The translations under genes and the position numbers were made by a program. From contig CALIDR010000186.1 in assembly GCA_938022295.1 (NCBI GenBank), positions 1 to 13,989 of the forward strand: a stretch of DNA of 13,989 nt, given 5' to 3'. The notes under the pieces are model-generated. The model saw only the letters and a list, made by a program, of their open reading frames with translations, ran no database searches and was not told the DNA's origin. How positions within the stretch are numbered: position 1 is the stretch's first letter; every line of letters begins with the position of its first letter. Of this stretch, positions 5,826-13,292 are shown one piece after another. Source of the stretch: an uncultured Burkholderiaceae bacterium (GTDB lineage: Bacteria; Pseudomonadota; Gammaproteobacteria; Burkholderiales; Burkholderiaceae_C).

Positions 5826-6608
5826 ATGATCCGTTCGTTGTGGACTTCGAAGACGGGCATGGAAGCCCAGCAGGTGCAGATGGACACCATCTCGCACAAC
5901 CTGGCCAACGTGGCGACGAACGGCTACAAGCGCGGCCACGTCGTGTTCGAGGACCTGGTCTACCAGAACCTGCGCCAGGCCGGCGCCGCGGCCGGCGAGC
6001 AGACGGCGCTGCCCACCGGGCTGCAGGTCGGCCTCGGCGTGCGGCCGGTGGCCACCTCGCGCACGTTCACGCAGGGCAGCCTGCAGCAGACGGGCAACAA
6101 CCTCGACCTCGCGATCAAGGGCCAGGGCTTCTTCCAGATCGAGCGCCCCGACGGCACCACCGCCTACACCCGCGACGGGGCGCTGCGCGTCGACGCCGAC
6201 GGCCGGCTGGTGACCAACAACGGCGACCCGGTGCAGCCGGGCATCACGATTCCCGCCAACGCGCTGTCGGTGACGATCGCCGGCGACGGCACGGTCAGCG
6301 TCGTCACGTCCGACGACGTGCAGCCGCAGCAGGTCGGCCAGCTGCAGCTGGCGGGCTTCGTCAACCCGGCCGGCCTCGAGCCGCTGGGCGGCAACCTGTT
6401 CGGCGAGACCGCTGCCTCCGGCGGGCCCAACGTCGGCACGCCCGGCAGCGACGGCCTGGGCGCGCTGCAGCAGGGCTACGTCGAGACGAGCAACGTCAAC
6501 GTCGTCGAGGAGCTGGTGACGATGATCCAGACCCAGCGCGCCTACGAGCTGAACTCGAAGGCGATCCAGACCTCCGACCAGATGCTGCAGCGGCTCGCCC
6601 AGCTGTGA
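5826..6608 (+). CDS. flgG: Flagellar basal-body distal rod protein FlgG
   Basis: A 260-residue axial protein that forms the distal rod of the flagellum. The N-terminus MIRSLWTSKTGMEAQQVQMDTISHN carries the conserved rod/hook motif (HNLANVATNGYKR), and the C-terminus GYVETSNVNVVEELVTMIQTQRAYELNSKAIQTSDQMLQ is diagnostic of FlgG rather than FlgF. Length equals that of the Salmonella protein (260). As usual for axial proteins there is no signal peptide; export is through the flagellar type III apparatus. The ATG at 5826 is preceded by GGAG with a 7-base gap; the in-frame codons upstream are not FlgG-like. It is the first gene of a flgGHIJKL operon, which is unusual because flgF normally precedes it. 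Confidence 0.97.
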   Translation: MIRSLWTSKTGMEAQQVQMDTISHNLANVATNGYKRGHVVFEDLVYQNLRQAGAAAGEQTALPTGLQVGLGVRPVATSRTFTQGSLQQTGNNLDLAIKGQGFFQIERPDGTTAYTRDGALRVDADGRLVTNNGDPVQPGITIPANALSVTIAGDGTVSVVTSDDVQPQQVGQLQLAGFVNPAGLEPLGGNLFGETAASGGPNVGTPGSDGLGALQQGYVETSNVNVVEELVTMIQTQRAYELNSKAIQTSDQMLQRLAQL

Positions 6609-6610
6609 CG

Positions 6611-7270
6611 ATGCGCCTGGCCGCCGCCCTGCCCGCCGCGCTGCTCGCCGCCTGCGGCACGCTCGACCCGAAGGTCGACGTCGCCGTGGTGCCCGCGCCC
6701 GCGATCGAGACGCCGCCGGCGGCGGCGACGCCCGGCGCGATCTACGCCGGCGCCGCGTACCGCCCGCTGTTCGAGGACTACCGCGCCCGCCTGCCCGGCG
6801 ACACGATCACCGTCGTGATCGTCGAGCGCATCAGCGCCAGCGCCCGCTCGACGAGCTCGGTCGACAGGGCCGGCGAGGTCGACGCCTCGATCTCGGCGCT
6901 GCCGGGGCTCGGCGCGGCCAAGGGGCTCGGCCGCGCGTCGGCGCGCGGCGCGGCGAGCAGCACGTTCAGCGGCAAGGGCGCCACCGAGAGCAGCAACAAC
7001 TTCAGCGGCACGCTGACCGCCGTCGTCACCGGCGTGCTGCCCAACGGCCACCTGCTGATCGCCGGCGAGAAGCAGATCGGCGTCAACGCCAACGTCGACG
7101 TGCTGCGCTTCTCGGGCCAGATCGACCCGCGCGGCATCCAGCCCGGCAACACGATCCGCAGCACCCAGATCGCCAACGTGCGCCTCGAGCAGCGCAGCGT
7201 CGGCCAGCAGGGCGAGGCGCAGGCGATGGGGTGGTTGGCGCGCTTCTTCCTCAACGTGCTGCCGATCTGA
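6611..7270 (+). CDS. flgH: Flagellar L-ring lipoprotein FlgH
   Basis: A 219-residue outer-membrane lipoprotein that forms the L ring around the distal rod. A very short signal peptide ends in the lipobox L12-A13-A14-C15, so Cys15 would be lipidated. The FlgH body is recognisable: a GDTITVVIVERISASARS segment, the Ser/Gly-rich stretch STFSGKGATESSNNFSGTLTAVV, and the C-terminal LPNGHLLIAGEKQIGVNANVDVLRFSGQIDPRGIQPGNTI region, which is strongly conserved. The ATG lies 2 bases after the flgG stop. A GTG at 6605 overlapping that stop is in frame and would add only two residues; neither start has a visible ribosome binding site, so translation is probably coupled to flgG. Confidence 0.95.
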   Translation: MRLAAALPAALLAACGTLDPKVDVAVVPAPAIETPPAAATPGAIYAGAAYRPLFEDYRARLPGDTITVVIVERISASARSTSSVDRAGEVDASISALPGLGAAKGLGRASARGAASSTFSGKGATESSNNFSGTLTAVVTGVLPNGHLLIAGEKQIGVNANVDVLRFSGQIDPRGIQPGNTIRSTQIANVRLEQRSVGQQGEAQAMGWLARFFLNVLPI

Positions 7271-7274
7271 CCCG

Positions 7275-8441
7275 ATGGACGACCCGACGACGACCTGGCG
7301 CCGCCCGCCGCGACGCGGCGCCGAGCGCATGCTGCGGCTGGCGTTGTGGCTGGCGGCGCTGGCCGCCAGCGCGGCGGTGTGGTGGCCGGTGAGCGCGCAC
7401 GCCGCGCGCATCAAGGACCTCGCCGCGGTGCAGGGCGTGCGTGCCAACGCGCTGGTGGGCTACGGCCTCGTCGTCGGCCTCGACGGCACCGGAGACCAGT
7501 CGACGCAGACGCCGTACACGGTGCAGAGCCTGAATTCGATGCTGCAGCAGCTGGGCATCACGCTGCCGCCGGGGATCAACCTGCAGCCGAAGAACGTCGC
7601 CGCGGTGATGGTGACGGCCAACCTGCCGCCGTTCGCGCAGCCGGGGCAGGCGATCGACGTCACGGTGGCGTCGGTGGGCAACGCGAAGAGCCTGCGCGGC
7701 GGCACGCTGATCGCCACCCCGCTCAAGGGCGCCGACGGCCAGGTCTACGCGCTGGCGCAGGGGCACGTCGCGGTGGGCGGCGCGGGCGCGGCCGCCGGCG
7801 GCTCCAAGGTGCAGATCAACCACCTCAACGCCGGGCGCATCCCGCAGGGTGCCACCGTCGAGCGCGGCGTGCCCACGCCGCTGCACGGCGGCGAGTTCGT
7901 GCAGCTCGACGTCAGCGCGGCCGACTTCGCGACTGCGCGCGGCGTGGCCGAGGCGATCAACCGCGCCAAGGGCGAAGGCACCGCGACCGCGCTCGACGGC
8001 CGGGCGGTGCGCGTGCGCGTGCCGGCCGAGCCGGGGGCGCGGGTGGCGTTCCTCGCCGACGTCGAGAACCTGCCGGTCGAGCTCGCGCGGCCGACGGCGC
8101 GCGTCGTGCTGAACTCGCGCACCGGCTCGGTGGTGATGAACGAGGCGGTCACGCTCGGCCCCTGCGCCGTGGCCCACGGCAGCCTGCAGGTCACGATCAC
8201 GTCCACGCCGGTCGTCAGCCAGCCCGAGCCGCTGAGCCAGGGCCGTACCGTGGTCGCCGAGCGGGCCGACATCGCGGTCACGCAGCAGGGCGGATCGCTG
8301 ATCGAGCTGCCCGCCGGCGCGCGGCTCGCCGACGTCGTGAAGGCGCTGAACATGCTCGGCGCGACGCCGCAGGACCTGCAGGCGATCCTGCAGGCGATGA
8401 AGGCGGCCGGCGCGCTGAAGGCCGAGCTCGAGGTGATCTGA
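7275..8441 (+). CDS. flgI: Flagellar P-ring protein FlgI
   Basis: A 388-residue periplasmic protein forming the P ring in the peptidoglycan layer. After an Arg-rich lead of about 18 residues comes a classical Sec signal peptide (MLRLALWLAALAASAAVWWPVSAHA), cut before ARIKDLAAVQGVRAN, the usual mature start of FlgI. Highly conserved blocks follow: VGYGLVVGLDGTGDQ, PKNVAAVMVTANLPPFAQPGQAIDVTVASVGNAKSLRGGTL, and at the C-terminus LADVVKALNMLGATPQDLQAILQAMKAAGAL. I use the ATG at 7275, 4 bases after the flgH stop; the ATG at 7329, which begins directly at the signal peptide, is an equally reasonable start (370 residues). Neither has a clear ribosome binding site. The stop overlaps the flgJ start (TGATG). 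Confidence 0.95.
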   Translation: MDDPTTTWRRPPRRGAERMLRLALWLAALAASAAVWWPVSAHAARIKDLAAVQGVRANALVGYGLVVGLDGTGDQSTQTPYTVQSLNSMLQQLGITLPPGINLQPKNVAAVMVTANLPPFAQPGQAIDVTVASVGNAKSLRGGTLIATPLKGADGQVYALAQGHVAVGGAGAAAGGSKVQINHLNAGRIPQGATVERGVPTPLHGGEFVQLDVSAADFATARGVAEAINRAKGEGTATALDGRAVRVRVPAEPGARVAFLADVENLPVELARPTARVVLNSRTGSVVMNEAVTLGPCAVAHGSLQVTITSTPVVSQPEPLSQGRTVVAERADIAVTQQGGSLIELPAGARLADVVKALNMLGATPQDLQAILQAMKAAGALKAELEVI

Positions 8442-9340
8442 TGGCGTTCGCGCCGCTGCCCGGCCTGGCCGCCGACACCCGCTCGGCCGAGACGCTGCGC
8501 GGCCTGGCCGCGCGCGACCCGCAGGCCGCCGTGCAGCAGGCCGCGCGCCAGTTCGAGGCCTTGTTCATGCAGGAGCTGCTCAAGAGCATGCGCGCGACGA
8601 CGATGAGCTCGGGCATGCTCGACAACGCCGCCGGCGAGCTCGGCACCGAGCTGCTCGACGCCCAGTACGCGCAGCGCCTGACCGGCCTGCCGGGCGGGCT
8701 CGCGCAGGCCATCGCGCGCCAGCTGTCGGCACGCCTCGGCCCGCCGGCCGACGGCGCGTCGCCGGCCACCGCCACCGCCGCGACCGCCTCGCCTGCCGCG
8801 GCCGCGCCGCCGGCCGTCGAAGCGGCGCCGGCGGCCGAGCGGCGCCTGCCGCGCATCGCGCACGGCGGCGGCGCGCGCAGCTTCGTCGCCGAGCACCGCG
8901 CCGCGGCGCAGGCCGCCGAGGCGGCCACCGGCATCCCGGCGGCGTTCATGCTCGCCCAGGCCGCGCTCGAGACCGGCTGGGGGCGGCGCGACATCCGGAT
9001 GAGCGACGGCACGCCGTCGCACAACGTGTTCGGCATCAAGGCCGGCGCGAACTGGACCGGGCCCGTGGCCGAGGTGACGACCACCGAGTACATTGGCGGG
9101 CGGCCGCAGCGCGTCAAGGCGCGGTTCCGCGCCTACGCGAGCGCCGACGAGGCGTTCGCGGACTACGCGCGGCTCCTGACGACGAACCGGCGCTATGCGC
9201 CGGTGCTCGCGCAGGCGAGGGACGCGCACGGCTTCGCGCACGCTCTGCAGCGCGCCGGCTACGCCACCGACCCCGCGTACGGCGACAAGCTCGCCCGCGT
9301 GATCGACACCACGCTGCGCCTGCAGCGCACGGCGGGCTGA
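8441..9340 (+). CDS. flgJ: Flagellar rod-assembly protein / muramidase FlgJ
   Basis: A 299-residue two-domain protein. The N-terminal rod-cap domain (about 25-95, with FEALFMQELLKSMRATT and LGTELLDAQYAQRL) scaffolds rod polymerisation. A linker rich in Ala, Pro and Thr (about 100-132) joins it to a C-terminal glucosaminidase-type peptidoglycan hydrolase (about 147-297) that opens the cell wall for the rod. The likely catalytic Glu is E177 in LAQAALETGWG, followed by SHNVFGIK, YASADEAFADYARLL and RAGYATDPAYGDKLARVI, all typical of the family. This bifunctional form is characteristic of beta- and gammaproteobacteria. The start overlaps the flgI stop, and flgK follows after 4 bases. Confidence 0.96.
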   Translation: MAFAPLPGLAADTRSAETLRGLAARDPQAAVQQAARQFEALFMQELLKSMRATTMSSGMLDNAAGELGTELLDAQYAQRLTGLPGGLAQAIARQLSARLGPPADGASPATATAATASPAAAAPPAVEAAPAAERRLPRIAHGGGARSFVAEHRAAAQAAEAATGIPAAFMLAQAALETGWGRRDIRMSDGTPSHNVFGIKAGANWTGPVAEVTTTEYIGGRPQRVKARFRAYASADEAFADYARLLTTNRRYAPVLAQARDAHGFAHALQRAGYATDPAYGDKLARVIDTTLRLQRTAG

Positions 9341-9344
9341 GCCG

Positions 9345-11021
9345 ATGGGTGCCTCCCCGCTGATGCAGATCGGCGTGCGCGCGATGGCCGCGAGCTACGC
9401 GCAGCTGCAGGTCACCGGCCACAACGTCGCCAACGCGTCGGTCGAGGGCTACTCGCGCCAGCGCGCCGAGCTCGCCACCGCGCAGAGCCAGTTCTCCGGC
9501 GCCGGCTTCTTCGGCAAGGGCGTCGACGTGGAGACGGTCACGCGCGCCCACGACGCGTTCCTCGCCCGCGAGGCGGTCGCGACGAACGCGCTGGCGGCGA
9601 TGGACCGCGTGCGCCACGAGCAGCTCCAGCGCCTGGAGGCGGCGTTCCCGCTCGGCGAGCAGGGCATCGGCCACGCCGCGCAGCAGTTCTTCAACGCGAT
9701 GGTCGACCTCGCGAGCCGGCCGCAGGACGCGTCGACGCGCGAAGTCGTGCTCGGCCGCGCGCGCGAGCTGGCGTCGCGCTTCGCGTTCGCCGGCCGCCAG
9801 CTCGAGACGCTGCAGACCGGCGTCACGCACGACCTGAGGGCGCAGGTCGCCGAGGTCAACCAGCTCGCGCAGCGCATCGCCGAGGTCAACGACCAGATCG
9901 CGCGCGTGCACGGCTTCGGCCGCCCGCCCAACGACCTGCTCGACCGCCGCGACGCCCTCGTGCGCGAGCTCGCGGGCTACGTGCAGGTGACGACGATCCC
10001 GGCCAGCGACGGCACGCTCGGCGTGTTCGTCGGCGGCGGCCAGCGGCTCGTGCTCGGCACGCAGGCGCAGGCGCTCGCGGTCGTCGCCGACCCCGACGAC
10101 ACCGCGCGCTCGGCCCTCGTGCTTCGCGAGGGCGGCGTCGACGTGCCGCTGGCGGCCGACCGCCTGGCCGGCGGCTCGATCGCCGGGCTGCTGAAGTTCC
10201 AGAACGACGACCTCGCCCGCGTGCGGCAATCGCTCGACCGCATGGCCACCGACTTCGCCGAGCGCGTCAACGGCCAGCACGCGCTCGGCATCGACCTCGA
10301 CGGCAACGCCGGCGGCGCGCTGTTCGGGTTCGCCGGTGCGGTCGAAGGCGCAGCGTCGATGCAGGTCGCGTTCGACGACCCGCGGCGCCTGGCCGCCGCG
10401 TCGCCGCTCGTCGCGACGTGGAGCGCCGGGCCGCTCGGCGCGACGCGCATCGCGGGCCTGGCGATGACCGGGCCGGTGGTCGACGCGACGCTCACCGCGC
10501 AGATCCGCTTCAGCAACGACTTCGGCGCCTACGACTGGGAGCTGCGCGACGCCGGCAACGCGATCGTCGCCAGCGGCAACGCGGTGTGGACGCCGGGCGA
10601 GACGATCGCGCTGAACGGCTTCGCGCTCGCGCTGGCCGGCCTGCCGGCCACCGGCGACCGCATCGACGTCGCGGCGCCGCTGCCGCAGCACCTGCCGGCG
10701 AACAACGGCAATGCGCTGACGCTCGCCGCGCTGCGCGACGGAGCCTTCGTCGGCGGACCGCCCGCGCAGACGATCGGCGACGCCTACGCGAGCGCCCTGG
10801 CCGACGTCGGCGTGCGCGTGCGCGGCGCGCGCACCGCGGCCGACCTGTCGGCCGCCGCCGCCGCCGACGCCGAGCAGCGGCGCAGCGCGCAGGCCGGCGT
10901 CAACCTCGACGAGGAGGCGGCGCGCCTGATCCAGTTCCAGCAGGCATACCAGGCCGCGGCCAAGGTGCTGCAGGTCGCGCAGTCCGTGTTCGACACCCTG
11001 CTCCAGGTCGCCGCCAGGTGA
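9345..11021 (+). CDS. flgK: Flagellar hook-associated protein 1 FlgK
   Basis: A 558-residue protein that forms the first hook-filament junction ring. The N-terminal D0 region contains QVTGHNVANASVEGYSRQRAEL, and a coiled-coil segment (DLRAQVAEVNQLAQRIAEVNDQIARVHG) is followed by the FlgK-specific PPNDLLDRRDALVRELAGYV. The middle is more variable, with DYDWEL-like FGAYDWELRDAGNAIVASG around residues 388-406. The C-terminus QAGVNLDEEAARLIQFQQAYQAAAKVLQVAQSVFDTLL is diagnostic. Length is close to the Salmonella protein (about 553). No signal peptide, as expected for type III export. It lies 4 bases after flgJ and 11 bases before the flgL ATG. Confidence 0.96.
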   Translation: MGASPLMQIGVRAMAASYAQLQVTGHNVANASVEGYSRQRAELATAQSQFSGAGFFGKGVDVETVTRAHDAFLAREAVATNALAAMDRVRHEQLQRLEAAFPLGEQGIGHAAQQFFNAMVDLASRPQDASTREVVLGRARELASRFAFAGRQLETLQTGVTHDLRAQVAEVNQLAQRIAEVNDQIARVHGFGRPPNDLLDRRDALVRELAGYVQVTTIPASDGTLGVFVGGGQRLVLGTQAQALAVVADPDDTARSALVLREGGVDVPLAADRLAGGSIAGLLKFQNDDLARVRQSLDRMATDFAERVNGQHALGIDLDGNAGGALFGFAGAVEGAASMQVAFDDPRRLAAASPLVATWSAGPLGATRIAGLAMTGPVVDATLTAQIRFSNDFGAYDWELRDAGNAIVASGNAVWTPGETIALNGFALALAGLPATGDRIDVAAPLPQHLPANNGNALTLAALRDGAFVGGPPAQTIGDAYASALADVGVRVRGARTAADLSAAAAADAEQRRSAQAGVNLDEEAARLIQFQQAYQAAAKVLQVAQSVFDTLLQVAAR

Positions 11022-11032
11022 CGCACAACCCG

Positions 11033-11953
11033 ATGCGAGTCAGCACCCAGTACACGTTCGACGCCGGCGTGCAGACGCTGCAACGCCGCCAGCGCGAACT
11101 CGCCGACAGCCAGCTGCAGCTCACCAGCGGCAAGCGCGTGCAGCGCGCGAGCGACGACCCGACCGCCGCCGCGCGTGCCGAGCGGGCGCTGGCCGCCGCG
11201 GTGCGCACCGAAGCCGAGCAGCGCGCGATCGAGGCCAGCCGCAACGTCATGGTGCTTGCCGAGAGCGCGCTCGGCGACGCCGGCGAGCTGATGCAGCAGG
11301 CGCGCGAGCTCCTGGTGGCGGCCGGCAACGCGGCCTATTCCGACGCCGACCGGCGAACGCTCGCCGACCAGATCTACGGCCTGCGCAGGCAGCTGCTCGC
11401 GATCGCCAACCGCAGCGACGGCGCCGGGCAGTACCTCTTCGCCGGCCAGGGTGCCGTGCAACCGTTCGCCGACGCGTTCCCGGACGGCGTCGCGTTCCAG
11501 GGCGTCAGCGGCGACTTCCTCAACGCCGCGCGCGAGCCGATGCCGCTGTCGGTCGACGGCGAGGCGGCGTGGCTCGGCGGCGCGCCCGGTGGCGTGTTCG
11601 GCGCCCTCGACCGCGCGATCGCCGCGCTGGACCCGTCGCGCGTGGCGGCGCCTCCGCCGCCGGCGACGCCGGCGGAGATCGCCGCCGCCGGCCTGGGCGA
11701 CCTCGACGCCGCGATGGACGCGGTGCTGCGCCTGCGCGCGCGCATCGGCGAACTGCTCAACCGCGCCGACGCCGCCGAAGGCCGCGCGGCCGACGAGCGG
11801 CTGTACCACCAGACCGAGCGCAGCAACGCCGAAGACCTCGACCTGGTGCAGGCGATCTCCGAATTCCAGACCCGCCAGACCGGCTACGACGCCGCGCTGA
11901 AGGCCTACGCCTCGGTGCAGCGCATGTCGCTGTTCCAGTACCTCAACGGCTGA
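11033..11953 (+). CDS. flgL: Flagellar hook-associated protein 3 FlgL
   Basis: A 306-residue flagellin-like junction protein joining FlgK to the filament. The flagellin-type N-terminus is clear: MRVSTQYTFDAGVQTLQRRQRELADSQLQLTSGKRVQRASDDPTAAARA. The C-terminal helix (SNAEDLDLVQAISEFQTRQTGYDAALKAYASVQRMSLFQYLNG) is typical of FlgL. The centre is small, with a Pro/Ala-rich stretch near residues 205-215. The ATG at 11033 gives the standard FlgL start; a GTG at 11018 overlapping the flgK stop would add five residues. It is co-directional with flgK and followed after 29 bases by the HDOD gene, so probably not the last gene of the operon. Confidence 0.95.
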   Translation: MRVSTQYTFDAGVQTLQRRQRELADSQLQLTSGKRVQRASDDPTAAARAERALAAAVRTEAEQRAIEASRNVMVLAESALGDAGELMQQARELLVAAGNAAYSDADRRTLADQIYGLRRQLLAIANRSDGAGQYLFAGQGAVQPFADAFPDGVAFQGVSGDFLNAAREPMPLSVDGEAAWLGGAPGGVFGALDRAIAALDPSRVAAPPPPATPAEIAAAGLGDLDAAMDAVLRLRARIGELLNRADAAEGRAADERLYHQTERSNAEDLDLVQAISEFQTRQTGYDAALKAYASVQRMSLFQYLNG

Positions 11954-11982
11954 GTGCCGGCTTCACGACCCGAGACCCCGTC

Positions 11983-13185
11983 ATGAGCACATCCCCGATC
12001 CTGGGCCAGGTCGCCCTCGGCTACGCGCCGATGATCGACCGCGAGCGCAACGTCACCGCGGTGCGGCTGACCGTGTTTCCGGCGCGCCCCGACGCCGGCG
12101 TCGCCGCCGGCGAGCTGCTCGCCGCGCTGGCCGCCTCGTGGCCCGAGGACGCGGGACCGCTGGCGCTGAACGTGGCCAGCGAGACGCTGCTGCACGACCT
12201 GATGCTCGCCCAGCCGGCGCGCAACGTGATGGTCGAGGTGCCGGCGTTCATGGCCGCCGACCCGGCATACACCGACGCCATCGTGCTGCTGCACAGGCAG
12301 GGCAACACGCTGATGCTGCAGGGCCGCCCGCGCACCGAGCTGCCGCGCGCCGTGCTGCCGTGCTTCGCGCAGTCGATCATCGACCTCGCCGAGGAGGCCC
12401 GCCCCGACGTCGCCCCCGACGGCGTCAAGCGCACGATCGGCTTCATCCAGTCGGGCGTGCGCACTGCGGTCGAGGTCGAGGCCGCGTTCGGCCGCGGCGC
12501 GGTCGCCGTGCTCGGCTGGCCGCTGGACGACCCGCTGCAGCCGGCACAGGCCGGCGCGGCCGGCAAGTCGGACCTGCAGACGGTGGCCGAACTGATCCGC
12601 CGCGTCGACAAGGAGGAGCCGGTCGAGCGGCTCGACGCCGTGATCCGGCTCGACCCGACGCTCGGCTTCAAGCTGCTGCGCTACATCAACTCGCCGGCGT
12701 TCGGGCTGCGGGTGGAGATCAGCTCGTTCCGCCACGCGATCATGATGCTCGGCTACAAGCGCCTGAAGCGCTGGCTGGCGCTGCTGCTCGCCTCGTCGAG
12801 CAAGGAGCGCGACATGAAGCCGGTGATGTTCGCCGCGCTGCGCCGCGGCCTGCTGATGGAGGAGCTCGTCAACGCCGGCGGCCTCGCGCAGGGCGACGCC
12901 CAGATGCGCGACGAGGCGTTCATCTGCGGCGTGTTCTCGCTGCTGGACAAGATGATGAAGCAGCCGTTCGGCGACCTGCTGCAGTCGGTGCCGGTGCCGG
13001 CGAGCGTGCAGCAGGCGCTCGCCGAGGGCGAGGGCCCCTACATGCCGTACCTCGAGCTCGTGCAGGCGGTCGAGAGCGCGTCGATGTTCGACGTGCGCGA
13101 GATCGCCGAGCGGCTGATGATGAGCGTCGGCGAAGTCAACGCCGCGCTGCTGCGCGCGCTCGCCTCGGCCCGCCAGATCGCCTGA
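11983..13185 (+). CDS. Degenerate-EAL/HDOD-domain signalling protein
   Basis: A 400-residue cytoplasmic protein with the architecture of YuxH/CdgJ-type regulators. The N-terminal part (about 1-190) resembles a worn EAL fold: GYAPMIDRERNVTAVRLTVFP stands where an active enzyme has the EAL motif, which is absent, so c-di-GMP hydrolysis is not expected. The HDOD domain (about 197-385) is clear from LQTVAELIRRVDKEEPVERLDAVIRLDPTLGFKLLRYINSPAFG and SSFRHAIMMLGYKRLKRWLALLL; HDOD domains lack the HD metal site and act in signalling. The C-terminus RLMMSVGEVNAALLRALASARQIA looks helical. It starts 29 bases after flgL with only a weak GAGA upstream, and is likely part of the flagellar transcript. A role in motility or c-di-GMP output is inferred from context and from related EAL-HDOD proteins. 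Confidence 0.85.
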   Translation: MSTSPILGQVALGYAPMIDRERNVTAVRLTVFPARPDAGVAAGELLAALAASWPEDAGPLALNVASETLLHDLMLAQPARNVMVEVPAFMAADPAYTDAIVLLHRQGNTLMLQGRPRTELPRAVLPCFAQSIIDLAEEARPDVAPDGVKRTIGFIQSGVRTAVEVEAAFGRGAVAVLGWPLDDPLQPAQAGAAGKSDLQTVAELIRRVDKEEPVERLDAVIRLDPTLGFKLLRYINSPAFGLRVEISSFRHAIMMLGYKRLKRWLALLLASSSKERDMKPVMFAALRRGLLMEELVNAGGLAQGDAQMRDEAFICGVFSLLDKMMKQPFGDLLQSVPVPASVQQALAEGEGPYMPYLELVQAVESASMFDVREIAERLMMSVGEVNAALLRALASARQIA

Positions 13186-13200
13186 CGGGGCGGCGCGGCA

Positions 13201-13241
13201 GGCCGCCGCGGCGGCCCGGCCGGCGCAGCGCTGCGTACACT
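13201..13241. promoter_or_regulatory. Palindromes and -10-like box before the PAS gene
   Basis: The 107-base gap after the HDOD gene holds two perfect palindromes: GGCCGCCGCGGCGGCC (13201-13216) and CGCAGCGCTGCG (13224-13235). The second directly abuts TACACT (13236-13241), the only -10-like hexamer in the gap, which would start transcription near 13248. No -35 is visible. No T tract follows either palindrome, so this is not a typical terminator. Confidence 0.35.
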
Positions 13242-13292
13242 GCGCGCCAGCGCCGCGGGCCGTCCGGCCGGCGCCGCGGTGCCGCCTGCCCG

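Noticed and set aside
9114..10691. 525-codon open frame on the - strand across flgJ/flgK
   Set aside because: The antisense translation is Arg/Ala-rich and has no family features; flgK is certain on the + strand.
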